From positions 82,723,221 through 82,787,220 of the forward strand of contig CM059973.1 of the NCBI GenBank assembly GCA_030490835.1: a stretch of 64,000 bases of DNA, given 5' to 3'. This DNA comes from Annona cherimola. Taxonomy: Eukaryota; Streptophyta; Magnoliopsida; Magnoliales; Annonaceae. The position numbers and the translations under genes were made by a program. Each line of letters starts with the position of its first letter. Position 1 is the stretch's first letter. Below, piece after piece: positions 23,381 through 36,239 of the stretch. The notes beneath the pieces were generated by a model. The model did no database searches and was not told where the DNA came from. It saw only the letters and a program-made list of their open reading frames with translations.

Positions 23381-23749
23381 CAAAAAATATAGTTATTATG
23401 GAAAGTGAAAAATTTTAGATTGAAGGTGTGTTTGACAATGAATATAATATGTCAAGTTAAAACTTTTCAATCTAAAACTTTTTACTCTTCATAATTACTA
23501 TATTTTTTAATTATTTTTTCACATTTTCCTATACAAATACCATACTTTTCAATCATTTCTACACAATTATCTATACAACTAACCTATCTATTTTAATTTT
23601 ATCATCTTTACTCTTTATCATTACCCATATCATATTATATTATTTGACAATTTTTACTTTTCAAAATTTTTCATCGAAAATTTTATACATTTTCAAACAT
23701 ACCCTAAAAAGTTTTAACTTACATTTTATACCCATGGCCAAACTCACCC
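23187..23749 (-). mobile_element. MITE of the same family, split by a nested copy
   Basis: The left part, 23187-23424, ends in ...TTTTAGATTGAA. The right part, 23705-23749, continues with AAGTTTTAACTT and ends ...AACTCACCC, as in intact copies. Between them lies another member in the opposite orientation. The composite ends about 475 bp upstream of the PEX3 start codon. Confidence 0.75.
23425..23704 (+). mobile_element. MITE nested inside another MITE of the same family
   Basis: A 280-bp copy, GGTGTGTTTG...CAAACATACCC, interrupts the older copy at 23187-23749 and lies in the opposite orientation. The right side is followed by TAA. It is nearly full length against the 281-bp reference at 12353. 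Confidence 0.8.
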
Positions 23750-23952
23750 AACATGAGGCCCGAACAAGCCCGACGCGTCCATCCACCTGTCCGGTCCGGT
23801 GCTTCGCCCCACGATAATCGGGAGACGATAGAAGCCCGAGAAGTTCCCGATAAATTCACGACATTTTCGCTCCTGCAGACGTTGGAAACCACAAAACGAA
23901 AGCCTAACAATTATATTGCGTATTTGCTTCGATTCTATCGCTCTCTCTGGCT

Positions 23953-23981
23953 CGCTGGCTCGCTCGCTCGCTCGCTCGTAC
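23953..23981 (+). repeat. CTCG/GCTC microsatellite near the PEX3 transcription start
   Basis: About six GCTC/GCTG units lie some 250 bp upstream of the PEX3 ATG, after a CTCTCTCT stretch. The region 23880-24225 is GC-richer than the spacer and probably contains the 5' UTR. A promoter role is inferred from position only. Confidence 0.4.
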
Positions 23982-24225
23982 CTCAGCAGTCAAAGCGGCT
24001 GCCACCATCTTTCGTCTAGGAATTTGCTTATCCACCCGGAATTATCCGCCGCACCTCAACTGCCGAAGCCGTCTTCTTCCATCTCGATCTTGCATTGAGA
24101 ACGCGGTATATATCGAAGGAAGTCGATTTAGTTTCTTCCTTCAAGCCTCGTCTGCTTCGAATTCAGTTGGGTTTAAGGAATATCAGATTCCGTCCATGGA
24201 AATCTGTCACCCCTGACACCAAGCA

Positions 24226-27200
24226 ATGTTTTCTGCGAGGTGTGTGTTTCCTCATCGAATTATTTACTTACTTTCTTCCTCTCTCCCTAATCTTTCTGAG
24301 CTTTGTAAAATATTGAATTCTTGCTTAGCATGCATGTTGGAGTTTGAACTTCGCTGTGTTGGAAAAGCAGGGATTTTTGGAGAAGACATAAACGAAAGAT
24401 TCTTGTTTCAGTGGGGTTTCTGGGGAGTGGGTATCTGTTGTACAAACTCTATGCTGCTCATAGACAGAGAAAGTCTGATCTGGAGGACGAATATGAAGGC
24501 AGGCAGCGTGAGGTCGACGAGATAATTAAGAGCCAGTTAAGTTAAAACCGATGCTGGATAGCTGGTAGTTAGTTTGCCTTTCAAGGCATTCTTGCATGAC
24601 AGATATTGGCCATTGGGGCCAAGAGATGCAGTCAACTGATTTCCTACATGTAATTGCATTGGCACAAAAGTTGGGCTGTCTTTGTCAATTCCTTCTATGT
24701 ACTATCCTTTTCAAGCTCTTTGCTCTTGGATTCACCTTTTGTACTGTTGAACATTCTGGATTAGAAGGTGGACAAGGAAGAAAACCACTTCACATGATCT
24801 CAATTTGGTTTGCATTTATAACCCATGAATTTCTTGATGCAATTATCACAATATGCCAGTGGAAGGTCTGCTAGCTAATTGAATATTACACAACTGTGGG
24901 GTTTGTTTGATTCCTATCTTTCAAGCTAGTTACAAAGCGAGGGTGCTGAATCTGCATTTTTTTTTCAAGATCTCGAATGTTTTCAAAAAGATCCTTCAAT
25001 TTGGCATTCTGAGTCAACATTCATACATTTTCTTCTACCTTCATTTTCCTATTGTTGTGAGCCGGAGTTGCTTGATCTTTTAAAGGGTGATATTTTGATT
25101 AGCTATTTTGGTTTTATTAGATTGCAAACGCACTTTGAGAACATTCAGAGAATATCAGATTCAATGACATTGCCTTATGCAATGCGTTACTTGAGGTGTC
25201 GAATATCAGAAGAACTCGACCTTACACAGCTGACTGAGAGGCTAATGCAAGGGAAGGCTCAGCCCAATGCCCTCTCACCAAAAGAGAAGCTCGAGCTATG
25301 GGAAAGACTGAAAATTCTAAGTATGATGCTGTTTCATGTTCATGGTTTTTTTTTCCAATTTATTTATTTTTTCTTGAAATTGACGGCCTATGCATTATTA
25401 AATTGGTGCCTGAATGGTTACAAATGGTCGACATTATCCTCAATTCTGAACAGTCACTAGGCCACATTTATCTTTTGCTTCCATAGTGCACTAGACTCCT
25501 AACTGGGGGCTTGGGAATGTGTTATCACTGCTGTGTACGAGATTTTGTCTTGGTAGGATAAGTTTAAGGTGTGTTTGAAACAAACATATCTCGATAATGT
25601 TCAGAAAGCCGAGCATGTCTTGAGGCAGCAATCATTTAAAATTATCTTCCCACCTCGAATACATTTTGTCAAACAAATTGGAATGGGATTAATGCACAAA
25701 TTTGTGTGCTTGCTAGGTTCACTATCTTGATGGTGTTACTTGAACATCGGAAAGTTAGCATGGTGGTTTGCAATTTTACATAGCAGATATTAGCATGTGA
25801 TATGGATATGCCCAGACTTACTATCATTTATGTAACTAAGAAGGGCAAATGTGGGTATGATGTACTTGTCAAATGCTCAAGGATGAATGATTTGATCTAT
25901 TAAGTATTGTTATATATGTAGGTGACACCTGCATTGTACGGAAGTGAATCTCTGAGCATACTTAACAGCATATATAAACCTGCCTTTATTGCAAAGAACA
26001 AATATCTAATTGGATAGTTATATCTCCAGATATATTTGTTTAGATTTACCAAGGACGTAGTCCTGGAAGGTTATGGCAACCCGTGCATAGACTGTAGTTG
26101 TTAAGGCACAAAGGACTCTTGGGGTAGGCACAAGGCACATGATTGAGGCGTGCACTCGAGTAAAGCAAGGTGCGCACCTTATGCAAAATTAAGTAAATTT
26201 AATTATATCAATAATGAATCACATAAAAATGTAATTAAAAATAGACACAGTGAAGGATGGAGAAAATGAACTTTGGCTAAGTTGAAAAAAGGTAAAATTG
26301 GAAAAGTCTGAACTTGATTAGTGTTAAAAGTTTTTAGATTTTAAGCAAGTTCAATTGGGTCCACCATGTGAACCTCCAGGTGCAAGAGGCTTAGTGTGCT
26401 TTGAACCTAGGCGCATGCTTTTAACAACTATGGCACAGATTTGTATTTATAAGGTTCTTACCCCTACTTGGATGCTGATTGTTATTTGCATCGGACGAGG
26501 GATGGATGTATAAGAATGCAAAATTGCAAGGTTTAATATTTGGATTCTAGCACATGAATGTTAACTAAATATTAGAATAGAAACATCGAAGGGTATTATA
26601 AAATTGAGGATCGCAGTTGTGTGAAGAGTAGCATGTATGGAGGTTTTTGAATATTGATTTTAGCATACTTGGATATGTGGCGTGTGTAGGTGTCAATGAA
26701 TTGACAAATGAGTTATTTGATCATTACTAAAGGCTAGATATGGGCATGAGGCGCATATAGGATCAGCAAGATGACATGCTCATACATTGGGAGGCACCAC
26801 ACACATTTGTATGGAATATGATGTTAATTCATATGATCCTGACTGCTTCATTTCAAGAATGGAATATAAGTGAATGTTGTGTATTTAGACAGGCTTGGTG
26901 TAGTTTCAACAGAACCTCCTCAAATATGGGTAATGAAGTGTGATGCTTGTATATTAGATATGGCTGTTAATGAGCAACTCCGTTGGTCATCAGATGGGCT
27001 TGGCAACTGTCCTATGTACATTCTATTTTAGGCCACTCGTTTTTTACCCTCTATTGAAAATAATTTCTCATTTTTACAACTGTATAAGGTTGAAACACAC
27101 TTGTTGGAATTTCAAGATGGGTTTCTTGGAAGCATAGGAGAATAATGACACACTGTGAATTGTGTAATACTTGATATTAGAGTGATGTGATACATTTTTG

Positions 27201-30200
27201 CTGTAATGATGTAGCAGTTGCTGGTTTTCATGAAAGCTATCGTTATGTGAGATCTTATTAACCAATCAGATGCAGAATTAGCTGCCTGAGTAGGACTTAC
27301 ATTGTTACATGCATGGGCAAGCGAAAATGGACTGGGAATTGCAATTTACAAGAAAATCTCATCTAAAGCTGGTTCCTTAACTCACCAAGTGCTCCTGGGT
27401 TTGAAGTGGATGTTATGTGACTGCAAACTAATGATAAGCTCTATGCATCACCAGCGGCCTGAGATTTCTTGTGCTTGATCAGCCAAAAGTTCAGTCACTT
27501 GGCAGATAAAATTTGCATTTCAAAACGAAAGTTGTCTTTTGAAAATTCCGTTTTTTGTGTTTATGTGATTTTTGAGTCTGGTTTCAGTCTTGATTACTGA
27601 ATCGACGTCCAAGCTTCTACAGGGTTCAATATCTTTTCAGATTATTTTAGTAGTTTCTGGAAAATTCTAAGTCAGTGCAAGTTAAGGTTTTGGATTTGGT
27701 GCTGGTAGACATTTGACAACCCTATTACATAACATTTTCTACACTTATGCAAAATTATTACATTTTGGGTGTGTTTGGGAATAGATAAAACTTTTGGTTA
27801 AAAGTTTTGAAGAGTAAAAGTTGTCAAATGATATGATATGATAAGAGTAATGATGAGGAGTAAAAAGGATAAAGTTAAAATAAATAGGTTAGTTGTATAG
27901 GTAATTATGTAGAAATGATAGAAAAGTAGGGTAGTTGTATAGGAAAATGTGAAAAAAATGATTAAAAAATATAGTAATTATGGAGAGTGAAAAGTTTTAG
28001 ATTGAAAAGTTTTAACTTGACATTTTATACCCATTGCCAAACACACCATTTATTCAAAATTTCTCTTGATTACAAAATCTTTTTCCTTTTTATTTCTGAC
28101 GTTCTGCTTAAGATTTTCCTCTGATTTGATGCAGTCCATGGACTTAGGATTTGATTATGGGAAAGTATTAGCCTGTATGATTCATATGCTCAAAATTGAT
28201 ATAATTTTGTTGCAGTCCATAAATGATGACTGGAGATAGCATTCTTTATGTAAAACAAAACAGAAGGAAGGTTTAGGCTAATGATTTGACTATTATGAGA
28301 TTGAGGGTGTGTTTGTTTAGGACAAAAACTTTTCAACCAAAGCTTTTCAATTTAAAACTTTTCACTCTCCACAACTATCCTACTTTTCAATCATTTCTAC
28401 ACAACTATCCATACAACTAACCTATCTTTTTTTATCTTTACTCCTCATCATTACCCCTATCATATCATATCATTTTCTCCCATTTCAAAAACTTTTACAC
28501 TAAAAACTTTTTATCCAAAAGTTTCATCACTTCCCAAACGCACCCAGAAATGTCTCTGTTACATAAATTTGATGCCGATTTAATCATCTTGCAAATTTGA
28601 ACTTGGAGATAAATTATTTTCTTTTTCTGTTTAAAGTGCATGTCTACCACCTAGTTGATCCTGATATGTCAATAAAGCAACTTATTAAGAGTTGTATCTT
28701 AACTCTGTTGCAGAAGTCATTTTTAGCTACCAGTCTATATTGTTGTTTCTTTGCTCTAATTGATCATTGACAACATCCAGGAAGAATTACTCTTAAGTCT
28801 TCATAGTTGCAGTAAATGAGCTCGTGCAGACGATCTCCTATAACTTTATGTATTTCTACTGACGTTAATTTGAATTTGTGCTATTTGTTCTACGAATAAT
28901 TACTTTTTGTTCAATTTTGTATTGGGATACTGGATTTATCTTTTTTTTTTTTTTAAAAAAAAAGTTTCTTAGGAGGCTGAGTTGTTTGTTTTTGTCTATT
29001 TTGGTGACAGGTTTCACAAGAACTGCATTGTCATTATGGTCAATGACTCTGCTGACATTGTTCATTAGAGTCCAGGTCAACATATTGGGAAGACATCTCT
29101 ATATCAATACAGCACGGGGTTTGGGAAACTCTGAGATCCTGGTAGGGACTTTGTTTCACTCCACCTATTTTAGATTGTTTGTGGAATTTCATCATTCTCA
29201 AGTAAAAGATGGTTATTGTGAAAAGGCTTTCATAATCTTCCATGTTAATTACATTATTTATTTACTTTCGGAGTCCATTTGTTGCAGCAATAACCTTGCT
29301 TTTAACAGTGTTGTTGCAATCCGTCATTGTGATGCAATTGGAGCTTTTCAAATTAAGTCAGAACCTATTTTTTGAAAATACCATGAAATAATGGAAGCAA
29401 AATATAAAACTGAATGAGATTTGTATCCTGAAAATGATGCTAGTGCATATTTTAGAGAACTTTTTTGTGTCGTTTAAATTCATCTTGTCTGCTCCAGTTA
29501 TTATAAATTTCTGCTGGCGAACATGTTATGTGGATGGTCCTATGACTGTGCTGTCAGTGCATTGTGTCTCTAAATCTAATATGAGTGTGATTGCTTATGG
29601 ATTAAATGGTGACAATGGTATCGGCAGGTGGAAAAAATTATTCTATTCTGCACAAGTTTCTTTTTCTTAAGTTGTCTTTGATAGATTTATTAGTCTCTCT
29701 CCTACTGCTCCCACAAGTGGGTGTGTCACATGCTTGACCTGGACTGTCTACAATATTTTAAATGTTCTCAGTCGGTCATGCATTTTGGTTGTGTATATAA
29801 TTAACAGGCTCTACGATGCAGGATGAAGACACAGCCTTGGACAGGCACAGCCAGCAAGAATTTCTAGCAACAGCTGATTATCTTTCCAATTATGGCATGA
29901 ATGCGTTAATTCCAAACATGCAGAGAGCAGCGGTGGAAGTTCTTAAGGAGTAAGTTGAAGCGCACATCCATAATGGGTTCAAAACTTTTGCATGATGAAC
30001 CTGCTCTGGTTGCCTAGAATGCCTCTTTCCAAAACATTCCAGCTGTCTGATCTCTCTCTCTCTCTCTCCCTCTCTTTTCATTGCGAATTACCATTTTAGG
30101 CTTTTATTTATCTGATAAATTGAGTTTGATATTGAGTTTGATATATTAGTACTGTCTCAGTGTTACCCCTAAAAAGTATGTTGGTATTGGGCTTTCTTGT

Positions 30201-32920
30201 TACTCAAGTGTTTCGTTATGTCGCTGATCCATCATTCCATCCAGTAGGTACATTCAGATAAATGCCTATGTGGAAAATAGTCAATCAAAAATTTCGAGTA
30301 CCATGGATCCCTACTGAGAAGGTGTACTCTTAACGTGATGGTGGTGTGGCCTGTCAATATATCCAATCTGGCACTTAGATTGTGATTTTTTATTAAAAAA
30401 ATTTCCCCCCCCCCCATTTTGCATTGTTTCTCCTGCTCAGTTGCCAGATTCATCTAATTGTGATGGTATGAGACACCTTTTGGAGGGATTGGATGCCATG
30501 ACTTATTACATTGACCCCACCACAGCCTGGTTTTATCAGTAAGTTATGGTGATGCTAGCAGTGAACTACCGATGGACAATGCCTCTTATAACATGTTTGT
30601 GACAGCGATATCAAGCTCTCTTTAAGGAATAACATGGCTTCCCTGTTAGTAACAGCAGATGCCTATTATCCTTCTGTTAAAATTTTTTTCTAATGGATTT
30701 ATGTCACCACGAGAAAATCAGGAAAATCTCATTATCAAATGTGTCACACCAAATAAAACATCAGGGATGAAATTATCACTTTTGGAACCACAATTCAGTG
30801 AACATACTGTCTAAAGCCTAAAATTCTTTGGTTTGATGGCAATGTTGAATTCACTCCCCTTGTGTACTTGGATTTGCTATGTCTTGCACTGTCCTAGATC
30901 AATTTGGACACGGATGGACATGCCTTCGCCAACAGTCAAGTTCCCCCAGTTAACCATTGGCTAGAAAAGGAAGGGAAACAAAAACAGCTAGGAAATGACA
31001 ATGGCATCCTATCAGCTAATGCATCATCCTTATTTGATTGGTAAATTTTTTATGAGTACTCGTCTATTTTGGGCCCTATCTGTTGGTTATGCACATTATG
31101 TGTTTAGCACATGTATGATAAAACAGTGAATGGCCTTTTTGTTCCCAACTGCTCATTGTCCTCAAATGACATTGCATTTGTTAATTGTTATCACGTCAGT
31201 TGATATCATGTTTGCTATCAACTTGCTGCAGCAAACAGCTGAGGGACCTTTTCGGTATGGCTCAGCTACGTGAGACCATCATGCAGATATTGGAGTCATT
31301 TGTGAACATGGTTGGCCCTTTTCAGTGGGTGAACTACTTGGTGCCTGATAATGCAATTGCATATAAACAACTGATGATGGCATCCAATGATGGTTCCTCA
31401 CTGCCTCCAGATTTCAGTAAACTTGACCAACTAATGGCAGAGACAAGGGTTGTTCTGTCAAGGTCAGTTTCCCACTTTCTGTTCTGCATTGTTGACAAAG
31501 TTAACCTATTTGGGCAAGCTTACTAGGACATACAGCATATCAATCTGGATTGTGAGGAAGTTTTAACCTTTCTAATACCAAGCTGGAGTTAAAATGCGGC
31601 CACTTTATGTGCCAATTTGGCATTGCAAACGCACTGACACAGTAGAAATTTTGGGCGATGCATGCTAATTAAGAAATGTCTGCTGTAAGACAATAGAAAC
31701 TGTTTTGCCTGTCTACAAGTGGGTGCTTCCTATGGACCTTTGGCCTTTTTTTTCCCTGAGCTTATAACATTTTACTACCTTATTAGCATGCCCATTTATT
31801 CTCAGAATTCGCATACTGCAACATGTTGGTCAATACATGGATCTTAGATGCTGCAGCCATATTTTTGTGTTATGCGAAGCTCTTGTTTGTTGAACAGAAT
31901 GCATTCTTAACAAGTCCTTTCTCACTTAGGGTCCATTTGGAAAGATTTAGAAGTGTGATAGTGGGAATGGAATTTTTTTTTTTTAAAAAAGCTAGAGAAT
32001 GATGTAATGTGATAAGAGCAATGATTAGCAGTAAATGTAGTAAAATTAAAATAGATAGGGTGGTTGTATGAAAAAAATGTAAGAAAATAATTGAAATGTA
32101 GAGGTGAGAATAGAAAAAGTAGGATAATTAGGTAGTTAAGATGTTATATTATATCAAATGATGTATGGGAAGAAGTGGAAATTTTTTTTTTTCGCTTTTA
32201 CGTGTTCACAAAACAGACCCAATTAGGAAAAGTCAAAACTGACATTTATTTTATATATTTAACTGTGAGCATAAAAATTATCTTGATTCAAAATTCAAGT
32301 GAGATATAGTAAAAAGATAATCATGTGGCTTTAATTTCTTGTGTCCCACCTGAATTTCTAATTAAGATAGTTTTCACTCCTATAATTGAACATATAAGAA
32401 TAAGATAATATAGGGTCCTAATCCTATGAAGCTCTTCATTTTAGGGCCCACTTTGATGATAAAATGGAAATCCAACTCGTCATATTGTTTAGCATTTACA
32501 TTTGATTTACCATGGTACCTGAAAAATCATTTAACTCGGAGTTATGGGTGGGCCATACATGCATCAAAATATATATAATCATGTGAAAATTATGAAAAAC
32601 ACTTGGGGTCCATATTTATAAATTCATCAAATTGACCATTCATTTATATAGAAATTTTTTTAGATGGTTTTGATGTTGATCCGATAGCTATAAAATTGAA
32701 TGTAGATCAAATAATTATATTATGTTGATTTTATACTTTTATTAGATAAAGCCCATGCATATCTTTGATTGAGATGAAACTTGGTTTCCTTAAGAAAGAA
32801 TTTTAAATGTAATGAGTGGAAAGAATTTTTACTCATCAAGGTGGGTCCTAAATGGAGAGGTTCCATAGGATTTGCCCTGATTGGAATGCTATAATTCTTT
32901 CCTTTTTTTTTTTTTTTTGT

Positions 32921-32966
<46 letters not shown>

Positions 32967-35900
32967 GACTATGGGAGAGTCCCGCTTTTTCAATTTTTAT
33001 GACTTGCAAGCTAGGATATTGAATAGAAGTCACACTTGCTGGTTTTGAGAGGCAATGAGTTTAAGATATGGGGTGCAATATAGGTGTGTTTTACCTGACA
33101 AGCCTAGACCTAGCCTTTTATGGCAATCCCAACCAAAACCCAAAATTGAACCCTATAACCCTAGGTTTGGAGTTTGGACTGTACCATCCTTCCCTTTTCA
33201 TCGCCATCTCCTAATAGATTTTGAACATTGCAGACAAATTAGCAGAGGTCCCAAATCTTTTCTACTAATCCCTCCTTGAAATCAGCAGTTCTCATCCTCG
33301 ACTCGGTCCAAAGCCGAAACTTTCACAGCCAACTACCTAGTCATGGACGGAGGGTGCAATGGTGTTGGTGCGTTGCCAGATTGAGAAGATGAAGGGTACT
33401 CTATGCATTTCATGGCCAGAGTTGGAGAATTTGGTTGTAGTGCTAGTTAGATGTTTGTTGATGTGTTTCTGTTGGGTTTGGAATTTGGTTCCAATCTCCA
33501 CACTCAAGCTCCAAGACAGACCAAGAACAAATCGGCAACAACAATATATATCCCCCATTCAGTCCCAACTGTGACATCAAAGGCCTCCGTTTCAGCGACC
33601 AATTCATCATGAAATCCTTCAGTTTGCCACGCCACTCTAATTGGCCTCCTCCCCTTCATCCCTCATTCCTAGTCCTCCTTTCTGCCAATCCCACCTCCAC
33701 AATTTCATCCCTTTCCCTTAGATTATCGCCTTTGTCTTCATTTTGTGTCTAATGACATGAAGGCCTCCATGGACTGCCTTTGGCCCACGGCAATCCTGTT
33801 GGGGGAGCCAAGGAAGCATATATTTCTCACCTTAGATAACTTGTTGATTTTTCCCCTCTTTTTTGAGTCAGGTTTTTGGCTAGGTTGGCTTGCGCCCGAA
33901 CCCAATACTGATTTCAATGTTATCAAAATTGGAATCGGACTGGCCAGTTTGACTGGAAACTGGTCCTCTGACCAGTCCGATTCACCTAGGTTGTCGGTTA
34001 ACATTATTAAAGCATTCAGAACTTGTTAAACCAGTGGTTGATTCAGTTTGGGAATCAGTCGGTAACTCGGTTTAACCAGTTTGGTTGCTAAGGGTGTGCT
34101 TGGATGGAGATAAAAACATTTTGATGAAAAGTTTTCAGGGTAAAAGTTGTCAAGTTAATAGAAAATAATATGATATGATGGAGGTAATGACGAGGTATAA
34201 AGATAATAAAGTTAAAATAGATAAGTTAGTTGTATGGGTAGTTGTGTGAAAATGATTGAAAAGTAGGGTTGTTTGTATAGGAAAATGTGAAAAAAAATTA
34301 AAAAATAGGTAGTTATGGAAAGTGAAAAGTTTTATATTGAAACGTTTTTATTGACATTTTTTGTGTCCAACCAAACACACCCTAAATAGAAAACTCGAAG
34401 TCGTAATTCTAAAGCCCTCTGCTCTACGTCGTCTTGTTGTTTCCTCTTCCCATTTCCAACAACTAAAACCATCAGCTTTAAGCCCTCGCATGTGATCTGC
34501 ATTCCTACTTCAACCGATTGCACCATCTTCCCTGCCTACAATGTGTTGCATCTACTTCCCTGCCAAACCCAAGCTAGAATGTTGTTGGAATCAAAAACAG
34601 AAATCAGATCCTTGAAAATGGCAAGCAGTTGCAACTTTTTTCCGATACGAAATTTAAAATCAAAGCTTTTTAAAAATCTTTTGAAGCTGCAACTTTGTTC
34701 AAAGCTTGGATTTGGAAATTTGTTGAAAGAGGAAATTTGTTAGAAACTTGGATCGGAAGATTTTTGGGGCTTTGGAAGTTGGAATGAGTTGCTTGCCATA
34801 TCGATATCCTTGATTTTCTATTTCAGTTTCGATGGCTTGAAATTTTCGTATTGATATGATAACTTAAGTAATTGGCATGGTAAAATTGTAGGCAGATTAA
34901 TTAAATGTTCACAGGCAATTATTATCTAAAATATGAAAAGTTATTATAGTAATATTATTTTTACTTTATAACTTTATATAGTTACTATGCTGTTTCTTTA
35001 AAATATCTTCTTTTAAGCTTTTCTTGTGTTATTTTCAATTTTGTTTTTTACTATACAATTTAAGAAAATTTCCCTTAAAAATAAAATTTGTTTTATTATT
35101 TAAATGGTATTTATCTTATGATATATCTTATATAAGTTACAAATACACCAGTTTAATTCGGTTTTCATAAATGGTTGAATCAGAACTGGTTCATTGATCT
35201 GTTCATCAACCGTTCTGTTTTTAACAACATTGATTGATCCACTCTATGTTGGGTAGAAACTGGGCCTACATTCAAGCATGCAATTAAATTTAAACCCAAA
35301 CCAGGTTTTTCTAAGTCGGATTGGGCAAGTTCAGGTTCCCATAATTTAAGACAAACTTTTTATAAAAAATAAAATAAAAATTTGCCAAGTTTCTTTTAAA
35401 ATATATTTTCGGTTTTATTCCCATGAGATATATTTTGCCAAGAAGTTTTTATCCCATATTTGTGCTTCCTTTTGAGGAGCAGGTGCGCTTGGATCAGAGA
35501 TGAAAGAGGTCAATCTCTTGGACCTCCAAAACACAGGCTCTGTATTCCCTTTAGGAATTTCTGGTAATTGTATAATGGGAATATGAACCATCCTTCAGTC
35601 GATTGACCACTGTATATATTTCCTCTGAATCTTATTCCTCAGAAAGGGCATTTACATTTTTAGGTCTGCTGACTGGACGATTAGTCCTTTGGATATCTGA
35701 ATATATCTGAATATAGTGAACGGAGAAAAATCCTGTTTGCTGTTGGCATTAGAACATACTCTTTTTTTTATTTTTTCAATTTTATGGCGAAGGGTGAAAG
35801 ATTCTAGCTCCCCCTCCCTGAGACACATATCATGGGAGGGCGTTAGAACAACTCTTTATTTTCTGTCTGTGCATTTTGAAATCTTCTTCATCATGAACAG

Positions 35901-36239
35901 TGTTTTCCGTCTGACCCTTTTTGTTGCCTTTATTCATGGTATTCCTAATAGTTTTCCTTTATTGTGGACCCATGGTTTTGCAGTGATGATTTCAAAAGGA
36001 TTGTGGAAATATCGCTTAGGAAGGTAGTCAATGGATTGATGGAGGAGCTGGAAGCGCAATCAAGTGCTGGTCCTTCATCAGGAATCCCACTTGCGAAGCT
36101 TTTGCCGCAAGTCACACAGCTTGGTCCGCAGCTGCTAGAGGAGCCAAGCAAAAATACCTTTATTCAGATCATCAGAAGTTTGCCTGAAGTTGACCTGTTC
36201 TACACTCTTCTCTATGCAAACATGCCTACAGTTCCATAA
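24226..36239 (+). CDS. PEX3: PEX3, peroxisomal membrane biogenesis protein (peroxin-3)
   Basis: Seven exons: 24226-24239, 24371-24535, 25121-25320, 29011-29141, 29822-29949, 31232-31462, 35984-36239. All junctions are GT/AG with matching phase, giving 374 aa plus TAA; plant PEX3 proteins are close to this length. The tiny first exon holds only MFSA plus two bases of Arg. Residues 6-14 form a basic cluster, followed by a membrane anchor at about 15-32 (ILVSVGFLGSGYLLYKLY). Conserved blocks follow: HFENIQRI, RISEELDLTQLTERL, KEKLELWERLKILSFTR, RVQVNILGRHLYI, KQLRDLFG, KLDQLMAETR, SSGIPLAKLLPQVTQLGP and FIQIIRSLPEV near the end. PEX3 anchors in the peroxisome membrane and docks PEX19 carrying membrane-protein cargo. 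The gene appears intact; introns 3 (3.7 kb) and 6 (4.5 kb) are inflated by transposons. Confidence 0.95.
26095..26430. mobile_element. MITE-like element in PEX3 intron 3, ends TAGTTGTTAA
   Basis: TAGTTGTTAAGGCAC at the left and GCTTTTAACAACTA at the right are inverted. The interior is non-coding, with GCAAGGTGCGCACC-type palindromic words. I could not settle a target duplication, so the superfamily is open. Confidence 0.5.
27767..28047 (-). mobile_element. full-length Tourist-like MITE in PEX3 intron 3
   Basis: The 281-bp element GGGTGTGTTTGGGAATAG...CCAAACACACC is in reverse orientation to the reference copy. It is well preserved, with all internal blocks present (GTCAAATGATATGATATG, AAGTTAAAATA, TTTTAGATTGAAAAG). 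Flanks read ATTTT on the left and ATTT on the right. Confidence 0.85.
28305..28545 (+). mobile_element. Tourist-like MITE in PEX3 intron 3, opposite to its neighbour
   Basis: A 241-bp copy, GGGTGTGTTTGTTTAGG...TTCCCAAACGCACCC, lies 257 bp from the copy at 27767-28047 and points the other way. It has lost about 40 bp of the interior. The two copies form an inverted repeat within one intron. Confidence 0.8.
30050..30076 (+). repeat. (TC)n microsatellite in PEX3 intron 5
   Basis: An alternating TC run with one CCC interruption follows exon 5 at about 100 bp distance. It is a simple sequence repeat without other content. Confidence 0.8.
31929..32220. mobile_element. MITE-like element in PEX3 intron 6, ends GGGTCCATTTGG
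   Basis: The left end GGGTCCATTTGGAAAG is preceded by TTA; the right end ...CACAAAACAGACCC is its rough inverse. The interior has GATGTAATGTGATAAGAGCAA and TTAAAATAGATAGG blocks related to the GGGTGTGTTTG family. The flank after the right end is AAT, so the duplication is not clean. Confidence 0.55.
32923..32965 (+). repeat. run of 43 G in PEX3 intron 6
   Basis: A T-rich tract (about 16 T, then GTTT) runs straight into 43 consecutive G. Homopolymer G of this length is rare in plant genomes and can form stacked quadruplexes. Its exact length is likely uncertain in the assembly. Confidence 0.9.
33915..35232. mobile_element. non-autonomous TIR element in PEX3 intron 6, about 1.3 kb
   Basis: CAATGTTATCAAAATTGGAA at the left is mirrored by TTTTTAACAACATTG at the right. 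Both subterminal regions carry CCGGTT/AACCAG-type words (CTGGTCC, GGTTTAACCAG, GAACTGGTTC). The interior has no transposase frame and contains a younger MITE (34092-34382). Target duplication is ambiguous, so the superfamily is not assigned. Confidence 0.55.
34092..34382 (-). mobile_element. full-length Tourist-like MITE with TAA duplication
   Basis: GGGTGTGCTTGG...CCAACCAAACACACCC is flanked by TAA at 34089-34091 and 34383-34385. At 291 bp it is slightly longer than the reference. It sits inside the TIR element at 33915-35232, so it is the younger insertion. Confidence 0.85.

Noticed and set aside
33055..34029. Short plus- and minus-strand frames in PEX3 intron 6 as genes
   Set aside because: They are 71-94 codons, mutually overlapping, without domains, and sit in an intron filled with transposon DNA.
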